Part shown: in pieces, positions 1-7,873 of the stretch
Layout of the letters: each line of letters begins with the position of its first letter
Position numbering within the stretch: position 1 is the first letter of the stretch
Assembly: GCA_039916225.1 (NCBI GenBank)
Contig: JBDSLU010000272.1
Location: 1-25,730 of the forward strand
From: JBDSLU01 sp039916225
GTDB lineage: Bacteria; Acidobacteriota; Vicinamibacteria; Vicinamibacterales; Vicinamibacteraceae
DNA length: 25,730 nucleotides
Reading direction: 5' to 3'
Notes under the pieces: generated by a model
The model's input: the letters and a program-made list of their open reading frames with translations, nothing else
Databases searched by the model: none
Told to the model about the DNA's origin: nothing
Made by a program: the position numbers and the translations under genes

Positions 1-177
1 CAGCCAGATCACGGGGCTCGCGAACTGGCGCAGCAACAGCGTCAGTGGCACCGTCGCCCGTTCTCGGCGGATCTCGTTCGGGCCGAATTGCTCGAGCCGG
101 CGCTGGGCGTCGGCCGTCGACAGACCGATCAGGGCACCTGCAGAGGCGAGCGCGACGGTAGCGGAGACCGTGCTCAT
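1..177 (-). CDS. P-type cation-transporting ATPase, N-terminal fragment (cut by window edge)
   Basis: Only the first 59 codons are present; the frame stays open to base 1. The fragment holds the N-terminal cation-ATPase domain: a GLSTADAQRRLEQFGPNEI segment (about residues 18-36) followed by a LLLRQFASPVIWL stretch that leads into the first membrane helix. This is typical of MgtA/PacL-like (P2/P3) pumps for Mg, Ca or related cations and unlike the CXXC-bearing N-terminus of P1B copper ATPases. The ATG overlaps the stop of the upstream 95-residue gene (ATGA), so it is translationally coupled to the RND operon. Catalytic motifs such as DKTGT lie outside the window, so the substrate cannot be judged. 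Confidence 0.8.
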   Translation of the reverse strand, partial: MSTVSATVALASAGALIGLSTADAQRRLEQFGPNEIRRERATVPLTLLLRQFASPVIWL

Positions 178-461
178 GGCAGCTCCTGTCGGCGGCTCCA
201 GAACAGCAACAGCGCCAACAGCGCCGCCAGGAGCAGCCAGCACACCCAATACAGGACCACGATCCAGGTCGGGCTCTGCACGCCGCCTTGTGCCTCCAGG
301 CGGTGCGTGTCCCACATGCCGAACGCGTGCATGGCCACGCCGACCACGGTGATAGGTCCAGCCATCGTGCCGATCGACCGCACCAGAAGAGCCCCGAGGC
401 CCACACCCAGCACGAGTGCACCCGAGGCTGACGTCAGCTCAGCGAGCTTCAGGCGGGTCAT
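174..461 (-). CDS. small inner-membrane protein of unknown function
   Basis: 95 residues. Hydrophobic segments are visible at about residues 10-30, 33-48 and 66-88, with a short polar loop containing MHAFGMWDTHRLEAQ (about 44-58) between them and an RRQELP tail. I do not recognise a named family. The gene overlaps the stop of the CusA-like permease upstream (ATGA at 458-461) and its own stop overlaps the ATPase start (ATGA at 174-177), so it sits between an RND permease and a P-type ATPase in one coupled transcript. It may be an accessory subunit of one of the two pumps, but this is inference from position only. Confidence 0.75.
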   Translation of the reverse strand: MTRLKLAELTSASGALVLGVGLGALLVRSIGTMAGPITVVGVAMHAFGMWDTHRLEAQGGVQSPTWIVVLYWVCWLLLAALLALLLFWSRRQELP

Positions 462-3400
462 GACGGCTCCTCCGGTCGATCGTTGGAACCCGAAGGCGGT
501 GTAGCCTCGGCGCCCGGCGACGGGGCGACATCGCCATCAGACGGCTCCGCGGGAGGCTGCACCGTCCGGATCGACGACCGCACTTGGGCCCGACGCCACA
601 TGGCGTAGGCCGCCGGCAGGACGAGCAGGGTGAGCAGCATGCATGACCACAAGCCGCCCACGACGGGAGCCGCCGTGCGAGCCGAAACGTCGGCACCGAC
701 GCCGCCCTCCCACAACAAGGGCAGCAGGCCCAGCACCGTCGTCGCCACGGTCATCAGCAGGGGTCGCACGCGCGCCGACGCGCCCTCGACGACGGCGGCA
801 TCGACATCCGACGGCTGCAGAATGCGGCCCTCCTGCATGTAGCGCACGAAGGCTTCGTCCAGGTACACGATCATCACGATCCCGGTCTCGGCCGCCACGC
901 CCGCCACGGCGATGAGGCCCACCCAGACGGCGGTCGATAAGTTGTAGTGCATGAACGCCAGGAGCCAGACGCTACCGGCAAGGGCGAAGGGCAGGCTCGA
1001 CAGCACGAGAAAGGTCTGCGGCCAGCCGCGCATCGCGAGGTAGAGCAGCGCGACGACCAGCACCAGCGTCAGCGGAATGACGACGCGAAGCCGCGCTTGC
1101 ATCGCCTCCAGGAATTCGTACTGACCGGTCCACTGCAGGCGGTAGCCGGCGGGCAACGTCAACTGGGACGCCACCACCGCCTTGGCGTCGTTCACCCAGC
1201 CCCCGAGGTCGCGTTGCGTCTGATCGATGTCGGCAAACACGTAGCCGACGAGGACGCCGTTCTCGTCCTTGATCATGGGCGGGCCGGTGGCCACCCGGAC
1301 GTCGGCCAGCTGCCCGAGCGGGACCGAGGCGCCGGGCTGGCGCCACTGCTCGAGGAGGTCAGGCCCCACCGGCGAGCTGCCCGCCATGGACGACTGGGCG
1401 ATCCCTGCCGACATGCCGGCCGAAGCCGCGGCCTGCGCCTTCCCGCCCATCGCCCCCATCCCGCCGCCCGACGCACTCGCTCCGGGCGCGGCGCCCATCC
1501 CCGCCGACGCACCGATGCCCGCTCCAGCATTGCCGCCGGCGGCAGGGTCGACGGGGCTGCCCGTGGAGGCCACGGGCACGAGCAAGGCTCGGAGCGCCTG
1601 GGGATCGGAGCGATAGTCGGCCGCCAGCCGCAGGTTGATCGAGAACCGCGCTCGCCCGGCGATCGCGGTCGAGACCGGCATCCCGCCCACGGCGGCTTCG
1701 ACGACGTCCTGCACGTCGCGAACGGTCAAGCCGTAGCGGGCAATGGCTTCCCGATTCGGTGTGATGTCGACGTACTCGCGACCCGTCTGGCGCTCGGCGA
1801 ACGTGCTGCGGGTCCCGGGTACCTGTCGGAGCATCCCTTCCAGATCGACGCTGATGCGCTCGATCTCCGTGAGATCGTCGCCAAACACTTTGATGCCGAC
1901 CGGCGTCCGGACGCCGGTGGTCAGCATGTCGATCCTGGTACGAATCGGCGGAGCGATGGCCATCTGGTAACCGGGCATCCGCAGGGCCGCGTCGAGGTCG
2001 CGCGCGAGCTGGGCCATCGTGCGCCCCTGCTGCTCGGGCCACGCCCGCCGCAGCACCGCCCGCTTCGCCCAGTCGGGCGCGTAGGCGCTGTACCAGCGTG
2101 GCGTGTAGCGGGTCGGCCACCGATCGCGCGGGCGCAGCGCGATCACCGACTCGATCATGTCGAGCTGCGCCGGGTCCGTCGCGGTTTCGGCCCGGCCGGC
2201 CTTGCCGTGCACCGACTGGACCTCCCGGAACCCCATGATGATGCGGTCCTGCGCGACCAGCGCCCGGCGCGCTTCCTCGATGGCGATGCCCGGAAACGTC
2301 GTCGGCATGACGAGCAGAGAGCCCTCATCGAGCGGGGGCATGAACTCCGAGCCCAGACGCTGGAAGACGGGCACCGTGGCGAGCATGAGCACGACGGCCG
2401 CCGCCACGACGACGACCCTGAACCGCACCACGAGCACGGCGATCGGCCGATACACGGTGCTCAGGAGCCGGCTGACCGGATTGGTGGCCTCGGTGCGAAA
2501 TCGCCCGCGCAGCAACAGCACCATCAAGGGGGGCGCCAACGTGATCGACAGGATCGCGGCGGCGAACATGGCGAAGGTCTTCGTGTAGGCCAGCGGCGTG
2601 AACAGTCGCCCCGCCTGCCCGGCCAGGGTGAAGATCGGCAGGAAGCTGATCGTGATCAGCAGCAACGAGAAGAAAATCGGGCGGCCGACTTCCTTGCACG
2701 CGTCCACAATCACGCGCCGGCGATCGCTGCCCTCAGGCGCCGCAGCGAGCCGTACGTGGGCGTTCTCGATCAGCACGATCACGGCGTCCGCGAGCTCGCC
2801 GATGGCGATCGCGATGCCGCCAAGCGACATGATGTTGGAGGTGAGCCCGAGGTAGCGGATGCCGATGAACGACATCAGCACGGAGAGCGGCAGCACGATC
2901 ATCACGATGAGGGCCGACCGCGCATGAAACAGGAAGACGAGGCAGATGACCGTGACGATCACCGCCTGCTGCATCAGCGTGTTGGTGAGTGTGTCGACCG
3001 AGCCGATGATGAGCTCCGAACGGTCGTAGGTTGGAATCAGGCGGACCCCGTCCGGCAGTCGGAGCGTGGCGATCTGCGCCTCGACCGCTCGGATCACCTC
3101 GAGTGCGTTCGAGCCGATGCGCATGACCACGATCCCGCCGACGGTCTCGCCCGTGCCGTTGTAGTCGGCGGCGCCGCGGCGGATATCTGGCCCGAACTGG
3201 ACCCGTGCCACGTCACCCAGGCGAATGGGCACGCCGCCCGGCCCGACGGTGACGACGCTCTTCTCGAGATCCGCCAGGTCCTTCACGTAACCGCGACCCC
3301 GCAAGACGTACTCGCGACCGGCGAGTTCGAGGACGCGGGCTCCGACTTCGGCGTTCGCGTCGCGCACCGAGCGCGTGACGTCGCCGAGCGTGAGGCCGTA

Positions 3401-3994
3401 GCCGACCAGGCGATCGGGGTCGAGGATGATCTGGTACTGACGCTGGAACCCGCCCACCGACGCGACCTCGGCGACGCCCCCGACCGCCTGCAACGCCGGG
3501 CGCACGGTGAAGTCCTGGAAGGCCCGGAGCTCGGCCAGATCCATGCGCCCGCTCTCGTCCTTCAGGACGTACTGGTAGACCCAGCCGACGCCGCTGGCGT
3601 CGGGCCCGAGCGTCGGGGTCACGTCCGGCGGCAGGAGCTGCTGTACCCGCCCGAGCTGTTCCAGGATGCGCGTACGCGCCCAGTAGATGTCGGTGCCCTC
3701 GCCGAACAGCGCGTAGGTGAAGCTCATCCCGAACATCGAGTAGCCGCGGACGGTCACGACGCCTGGCGTGCTCTGCAGGGTGCGCACGAGCGGGTAGGTG
3801 ATCTGGTCCTCGACCAGATCAGGGCTGCGCCCCATCCATTCCGTGAAGACGATTACCTGCGGGTCGGAGATGTCGGGCAGCGCGTCGAGCGGCGTCTTCC
3901 GGACGGAGTCCACCGCCCAGGCGGCGAGCACCAGGGCGATGCCGAAGACAATCCACTTGTGACGGGCCGACAGCTCGATGAGTCGTTCGACCAT
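458..3994 (-). CDS. cusA: CusA-like heavy-metal RND efflux permease with Met/Gly/Ala/Ser-rich insertion
   Basis: 1178 residues, longer than the roughly 1045 of E. coli CusA. It is the proton-driven inner-membrane pump of a tripartite Cu(I)/Ag(I)-type system. The first helix follows MVERLIELSARHKW; TM4 reads AIAIGELADAVIVLIEN with Asp403. The three porter methionines that bind Cu/Ag in CusA (M573, M623, M672) correspond to M563 (LLVMP), M613 (LDMIES) and M690 (RIDMLTTG). The CusA proton-relay Lys984 is replaced by Leu1079 (RPLLMT); Glu939 is kept as Glu1036. Residues about 810-888 form a low-complexity Gly/Ala/Ser/Met-rich periplasmic insertion, and the C-terminal 40 residues are Pro-rich. The start is supported by GGGAG 8 nt upstream. 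It follows cusB by 5 nt. Confidence 0.95.
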   Translation of the reverse strand: MVERLIELSARHKWIVFGIALVLAAWAVDSVRKTPLDALPDISDPQVIVFTEWMGRSPDLVEDQITYPLVRTLQSTPGVVTVRGYSMFGMSFTYALFGEGTDIYWARTRILEQLGRVQQLLPPDVTPTLGPDASGVGWVYQYVLKDESGRMDLAELRAFQDFTVRPALQAVGGVAEVASVGGFQRQYQIILDPDRLVGYGLTLGDVTRSVRDANAEVGARVLELAGREYVLRGRGYVKDLADLEKSVVTVGPGGVPIRLGDVARVQFGPDIRRGAADYNGTGETVGGIVVMRIGSNALEVIRAVEAQIATLRLPDGVRLIPTYDRSELIIGSVDTLTNTLMQQAVIVTVICLVFLFHARSALIVMIVLPLSVLMSFIGIRYLGLTSNIMSLGGIAIAIGELADAVIVLIENAHVRLAAAPEGSDRRRVIVDACKEVGRPIFFSLLLITISFLPIFTLAGQAGRLFTPLAYTKTFAMFAAAILSITLAPPLMVLLLRGRFRTEATNPVSRLLSTVYRPIAVLVVRFRVVVVAAAVVLMLATVPVFQRLGSEFMPPLDEGSLLVMPTTFPGIAIEEARRALVAQDRIIMGFREVQSVHGKAGRAETATDPAQLDMIESVIALRPRDRWPTRYTPRWYSAYAPDWAKRAVLRRAWPEQQGRTMAQLARDLDAALRMPGYQMAIAPPIRTRIDMLTTGVRTPVGIKVFGDDLTEIERISVDLEGMLRQVPGTRSTFAERQTGREYVDITPNREAIARYGLTVRDVQDVVEAAVGGMPVSTAIAGRARFSINLRLAADYRSDPQALRALLVPVASTGSPVDPAAGGNAGAGIGASAGMGAAPGASASGGGMGAMGGKAQAAASAGMSAGIAQSSMAGSSPVGPDLLEQWRQPGASVPLGQLADVRVATGPPMIKDENGVLVGYVFADIDQTQRDLGGWVNDAKAVVASQLTLPAGYRLQWTGQYEFLEAMQARLRVVIPLTLVLVVALLYLAMRGWPQTFLVLSSLPFALAGSVWLLAFMHYNLSTAVWVGLIAVAGVAAETGIVMIVYLDEAFVRYMQEGRILQPSDVDAAVVEGASARVRPLLMTVATTVLGLLPLLWEGGVGADVSARTAAPVVGGLWSCMLLTLLVLPAAYAMWRRAQVRSSIRTVQPPAEPSDGDVAPSPGAEATPPSGSNDRPEEPS

Positions 3995-3999
3995 GACGG

Positions 4000-5268
4000 C
4001 TACTCCCGATGTCCGGCATGCGGATTGGCCGGCGGCGAGGCTGGGCGCGTGTCCGGTGCTCCGGACGCGGCCTCAGGCTGTGGCGTTCCGCCGTGGGCGT
4101 GGCCCGCCATGCCGCCGGTGGCCCGCAGTCGGCTCTCGGAGTCGAGCAGGAAGACCCCTGCGGAGACCACCCGATCGCCAGCCTTCAACCCCGTGCGAAC
4201 CTCGACGCGGTCGGCAAGCTGCACCCCAAGGGTGACCGGTCTGGGCTCGAAGCGGTCGCCGACGGCGACGAAGACGTGCTGCTCCCGTCCGGTGTCGACG
4301 ACGGCATCGCGGGGAACGGTCATGGTCTCGGCGCCGGGCAGCTCGAAGACCGCGTTGCCGTAGAGGCCTGGGCGCAGCGTGCCCCGTGGGTTCGCCACCG
4401 TGAATCGCACGCGGAGCGTGCGCGTCCGCTCGGTCAGGGTCGGGTAGAGGAAGTCCACGCGCGCCGTGAAGGGCGCGAGGCCCGAGGCGGGAAAATCGAG
4501 CCGGGCCGTGCTGCCGACCCGGATGGCGCGAATGCCGGCCTCGGGCACCTCGGCGAACACCCAGACCCGCGACAGGTCGGCGATCGTCAGGAGCGGCGTC
4601 GAGGGATCGACCGACGTGCCGACGGTGATGCCACGGTTCACGACGACGCCGCTTCGTGGTGCGACCAACGTCACGAGCCGCTTCGGCTCGCCGCTCTGTT
4701 CGATGGCCGTGATCTCGCCCGGCGGCATCCCAAGCACACCGAGGCGGGTACGGCCACTGGCAATGACGGCGCTGGCAATGCCCGACGCGCTGGTCGACTG
4801 ACGGGCGGCCAGGTACTCGGTCTGCGATGAGAGCAGCTCCTGCGAGAAGATGCGCGCCAGCGGCTGTCCGGCTCGCACCATCTCGCCAGTGGTGTTCACG
4901 TCGAGTCGTTCGACCCACCCCGCAACACGGCTGTGCACGTGCGAGATGCGGGACTCGTCGGGCACGACGGTCGCCACGGCCTGAATGGCCTGGGTCAAGG
5001 ATTCGTGTCCGACCTCTTCGACGCGAACACCGAGGGCCTGGAGCGTCGCGGGTGGCACCTCCACGGGCACGCGCGTCGGCGCGGCGCCAGGCTCCATGGC
5101 GGCCGTCTGGGGTGCCGCTGGGGCGCGCATGACAGCTGACTGACCCGGCGAGAAGGGCCAGGCACTGCGCGCATGCTGCAGCCACAGCACGCCGCCGAGA
5201 ACGGCGGTCGTGGTGAACGCTGAGACGAGCGGCACGACCAGCAGGCGAAGCCGAGACGGCGCTGTCAT
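4000..5268 (-). CDS. cusB: CusB-like periplasmic adaptor (membrane fusion protein)
   Basis: 422 residues. It links the RND pump to the TolC-like channel. An N-terminal membrane anchor lies at about residues 8-30. Then come a barrel/lipoyl region (SRVAGWVERLDVNTTGEMVRAGQPL split around a short helical hairpin), a second lipoyl half (VAPRSGVVVNRGITVGTSV) and the membrane-proximal segment TVPRDAVVDTGREQHVFV typical of CusB. Two N-terminal methionines (47, 58) lie in the region where CusB binds metal, though the exact CusB spacing is not kept. The C-terminal tail has His and Met (GGMAGHAHGG and NPHAGHRE), a possible extra metal site. The start overlaps the TolC stop (ATGA at 5265-5268) and has AAGGG upstream. 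Confidence 0.93.
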   Translation of the reverse strand: MTAPSRLRLLVVPLVSAFTTTAVLGGVLWLQHARSAWPFSPGQSAVMRAPAAPQTAAMEPGAAPTRVPVEVPPATLQALGVRVEEVGHESLTQAIQAVATVVPDESRISHVHSRVAGWVERLDVNTTGEMVRAGQPLARIFSQELLSSQTEYLAARQSTSASGIASAVIASGRTRLGVLGMPPGEITAIEQSGEPKRLVTLVAPRSGVVVNRGITVGTSVDPSTPLLTIADLSRVWVFAEVPEAGIRAIRVGSTARLDFPASGLAPFTARVDFLYPTLTERTRTLRVRFTVANPRGTLRPGLYGNAVFELPGAETMTVPRDAVVDTGREQHVFVAVGDRFEPRPVTLGVQLADRVEVRTGLKAGDRVVSAGVFLLDSESRLRATGGMAGHAHGGTPQPEAASGAPDTRPASPPANPHAGHRE

Positions 5269-6524
5269 CGGAGAATCCCTTCATACGACCCGACGGCGCG
5301 CCCGAGACGCGCCCAAGCCAGGCCGAGCTCGGTGTCGGCCGCGATCAGATCCGACTGGACCAGCCACAACACCTGCACGGCCTCGATGACGCTGACGAGT
5401 GGAAGCTGCCCAGAGGTGTACCCGGCGACGGCCGGCTCGATGGCCATCCGCGCCCGTGGCAGGACGTCGTCCCGGATCGCGGCCTGGCGGTCGCTGGCGG
5501 CTCGGAGTTGATGCACCGCCCCGGCGGCATCGCCTTCGATCATGCGAGTCATGGCCCGCAGCTCCGCCTCCGACATGGCGCGCATCGCCTGCGCCTCCGC
5601 GACGCCAGCGCGAAGCTTGCCCCGCCAGATGGGCAGGCTGACACCGACCATGGCCATCCAGCCCTTCCCGTCCGCCATGGTGTAGGCCGGTCCAGTCCGG
5701 ATCGTCGCCATCGGCCGGAACATGTCCCGCATGACCTGCACGTCGGCGTCGGCGCGCGCGATCTCGGCCTGGACCGCCGCGAGCTCGGGGCGCCCGGTCA
5801 GCGCGTTCTTGATGACCGCCCAAGCCGGAACCGGTGCGCTCAGCACGAGGGGCGCCAAAGGGGGGACAGGCTGGTCGGCCTCGAGCGCGAGGCTGGTGTT
5901 CAGCATGGCCTCCGCGCCGTGGACCTCACTGCCGAGGCCACGGGCGGTTGCCTCGAGCCTGGCGACCTCGACCTCGGCGCGCAGAACGTCGGCCTGGGGC
6001 GCTGTCCCGCTGGCATAGCGAGCGTTCGCGGCCGTGACGACGTCACGCGCAAAGGTGAGCTGCTCGTCGACGAGCGCTGCCGTCCGCCGCCGTTCCTGGA
6101 GCATCAGGAAGGCGTTGGCGGCCTGCGCGCCCACATCGAGGGTGGTGCGGCGGGCGTCGGCCCGCAGACGCTCGACATCGGCCAGAGCCGAGGCGCGACG
6201 ATGTCCACGGAGTCCCGATAGCGGCAGTCGCTGCTCAATCGTCACGCTCACGTCGGCGCCCTCGAGCATGAAGGGCAGGTGATCGAGCGACGGCGAGATC
6301 ATCGGATCCTCGAGCGCGGAGACGATCGCGGGCCTGGCCTCTCCCGCTCGAGTGCGCGCATTCGCCACCTGGATCTCGTCGCGGCGTTCGCCGGCGATGC
6401 GGACCACGTCCGCCAGGCTGACTGGCGACGGGAGAGCCGCAGGAGCCTGGGCCGCGGCACGGCCAGCAATCAGGAGGATCAGCAGCGCGATCAGAGCCAA
6501 CGAAAGCGAAGGAAAACGGTTCAT
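5265..6524 (-). CDS. TolC-family outer-membrane efflux protein
   Basis: 419 residues from ATG at 6524. A TTG 45 nt upstream is possible but would put a polar stretch ahead of a good signal peptide (MNRFPSLSLALIALLILL, cleavage near AAA-QA). Two OEP repeats are visible: SLADVVRIAGERRDEI opens the first, and VIKNALTGRPELAAVQAEI opens the second. IEQRLPLSGLRGHRRASA is the characteristic post-strand segment. It forms the outer-membrane duct for the CusB/CusA-like proteins encoded directly downstream. No strong Shine-Dalgarno is seen before the ATG. The gene lies 170 nt after the small Cys/His-rich gene, with a hairpin in the gap. Confidence 0.92.
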   Translation of the reverse strand: MNRFPSLSLALIALLILLIAGRAAAQAPAALPSPVSLADVVRIAGERRDEIQVANARTRAGEARPAIVSALEDPMISPSLDHLPFMLEGADVSVTIEQRLPLSGLRGHRRASALADVERLRADARRTTLDVGAQAANAFLMLQERRRTAALVDEQLTFARDVVTAANARYASGTAPQADVLRAEVEVARLEATARGLGSEVHGAEAMLNTSLALEADQPVPPLAPLVLSAPVPAWAVIKNALTGRPELAAVQAEIARADADVQVMRDMFRPMATIRTGPAYTMADGKGWMAMVGVSLPIWRGKLRAGVAEAQAMRAMSEAELRAMTRMIEGDAAGAVHQLRAASDRQAAIRDDVLPRARMAIEPAVAGYTSGQLPLVSVIEAVQVLWLVQSDLIAADTELGLAWARLGRAVGSYEGILR

Positions 6525-6657
6525 ATCGATCACCAACGGCGACGGCCACCGCGACGTCCACTCCGACAAACCCCGTCAGTCGATACCAAACAGATGCCCC
6601 AGCCACCTGCGCGTTCGTGCACACGCATCGACCGCGGCGGTCTGACGGGCGCGGATC

Positions 6658-6677
6658 GGCTTCGCGAGCGCGAAGCC
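6658..6677 (-). other. perfect hairpin between small Cys/His-rich gene and tolC-like gene
   Basis: GGCTTCGC and GCGAAGCC form a perfect 8-bp stem with a 4-nt loop, about 18 nt after the stop at 6695 and 134 nt before the TolC-like ATG. No T-run follows, so it is not a classical intrinsic terminator; it could be an attenuator, an mRNA-processing site or chance in GC-rich DNA. Confidence 0.5.
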
Positions 6678-6694
6678 ATTCGCGGCCGACGGGC

Positions 6695-7084
6695 TCAGAT
6701 TCGGAGGCTGGTGGAGCGAGGACGTCTGTCGAGTTGCCGCCAAGGGCTGGCGGTGGAGTCGAGTGCTCGACAGTCGGGGGGCCGTGAGGCAGCGATGCGA
6801 GCGGGAAACAGGGCATCACCGGCGTCGCCGCTGGCGAGGCCGCGACGAGTCGCGTCAGGGGGGAGGTCGGCCGGTGCCGGAATCAGCGAGTGGCACTCGC
6901 CACTGGCCGCGACAACCGTCATGTCCGCGTCGTGCCGATGGCAGTTCGACGTCGCCGCGGCGTTGAGCACACACCCTGCCCGACACAGCAGGTCCGCCGG
7001 TGACCCCAGGACGAGGGCCAGCACGACGGCGATTGTCGTCAAGCGTAGCGCCCTGTCCATGCGGCGGGGACGTCCGGGTGTCAT
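6695..7084 (-). CDS. small Cys/His-rich secreted or membrane-anchored protein (leader of RND operon 1)
   Basis: 129 residues. GGAG lies 8 nt before the ATG at 7084, supporting this start over the Met at 7060. A hydrophobic segment at about residues 15-30 looks like a signal peptide or anchor. It is followed by clustered Cys and His: C34, C38, C48, H49, H51, C64, H65, with C105 further on. The C-terminal half is Arg- and Pro-rich and featureless. No family is recognised. It lies between the two-repeat secreted protein and the TolC-like gene. Similar small Cys/His-rich proteins stand at the head of the other two RND operons here. A role as periplasmic metal binder or sensor is inference. Confidence 0.65.
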   Translation of the reverse strand: MTPGRPRRMDRALRLTTIAVVLALVLGSPADLLCRAGCVLNAAATSNCHRHDADMTVVAASGECHSLIPAPADLPPDATRRGLASGDAGDALFPARIAASRPPDCRALDSTASPWRQLDRRPRSTSLRI

Positions 7085-7146
7085 GGTCGTGGCTCCGGGA
7101 CATTCCGGACCGGCGATGGCTCGCCGGTCCGAAGTCCCGACTGCTC

Positions 7147-7839
7147 CTAACGCGCGGAGCTGAGTAGCTCCTTGTGCATCGAAGCCGCCATCTGCGCTTC
7201 CTTTGCCGCGCCGCGGGCCGTCTTCGCCAGGTGATCGCAGTGCGGCACCATGCCGGCCAACCGCGAGTTGCTGCCGTACGACGCCGCCATGGCCTGGTGG
7301 CTGTCCGCGTCGGCCGAATACCGCGCAGCCAGCGTGCTGAAGTAGTCGGAAAGGGCGCGGTGATCGTTCGTCTTGGCGGCCTTCGCGGCGAACTCCGCCA
7401 ACTCGTCATCCTTTGGCTTGGATGCGCCAGTGCCGCTCTCGAGCCCGCGGGTATTCGCCGGGGCTGCGACGGACGCACCTGCAGCACGCCCGGTGTGGAA
7501 CGTCGCCAGCGCGCGAGCGCCCTTTTCCAGCTCGTGATCGAACTTCGCGAGGCTGCGGCAATGGGCCGCGAGGCCTGCGTTCGACGACTTGCCCGCCTGC
7601 CCGTTGCTCGCCAGGGCCATGCGCTCATGCTGCTTGGCGTCGGTGGCGTAGCGTTCCGCGAGCGCCCCGAAGTGCGCGCTCAGCCGAGCGTGGTCGGCGG
7701 GTTCGGCACGCTCCACCAGCTGCCTGAGCTCGAGCGCGTTCAGTACGGAAGTTGGCGGATCCTGCGCAAGGGCCGCGCCTCCAGCGAAGAGAGACAACAC
7801 ACACGCAGCGACAGCGGTGCGGACGGAAATAGTTCTCAT
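7147..7839 (-). CDS. secreted protein of two internal repeats with conserved His, Met and Cys
   Basis: 230 residues with a clear signal peptide (cleavage near ALA-QD, residue 25). The mature part is two helical repeats, about residues 40-116 and 150-223, joined by a Gly/Ala/Pro-rich linker. Both repeats share DH (50/160), RY (63-64/173-174), H71/H181, M74/M184, HC (93-94/200-201), LAK and a closing H115/H222, at nearly equal spacing. Conservation of metal-ligand residues in both halves suggests periplasmic metal binding, but I do not recognise the family. The start has AGAGGA 9 nt upstream. It is the first gene of the minus-strand efflux cluster, 62 nt before the small Cys/His gene. Confidence 0.8.
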   Translation of the reverse strand: MRTISVRTAVAACVLSLFAGGAALAQDPPTSVLNALELRQLVERAEPADHARLSAHFGALAERYATDAKQHERMALASNGQAGKSSNAGLAAHCRSLAKFDHELEKGARALATFHTGRAAGASVAAPANTRGLESGTGASKPKDDELAEFAAKAAKTNDHRALSDYFSTLAARYSADADSHQAMAASYGSNSRLAGMVPHCDHLAKTARGAAKEAQMAASMHKELLSSAR

Positions 7840-7854
7840 GACGACACATCCTCT

Positions 7855-7873
7855 GCCGTGAACACGTCACGGC
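7855..7873 (-). promoter_or_regulatory. inverted repeat just upstream of the two-repeat protein gene
   Basis: GCCGTGA-CGTGT-TCACGGC on the minus strand is a perfect 7-bp inverted repeat with a 5-nt spacer. It abuts the ribosome-binding site (AGAGGA) of the gene starting at 7839. It could be a repressor operator or a 5'-UTR hairpin that controls access to the ribosome site. No clear -35/-10 pair was seen next to it. Confidence 0.5.

Noticed and set aside
947..4363. 1138-codon open frame on the plus strand opposite cusA and cusB
   Set aside because: Antisense shadow of high-GC codon bias. Its translation is His/Arg/Asp-rich without domains, while the minus strand encodes clear RND proteins.
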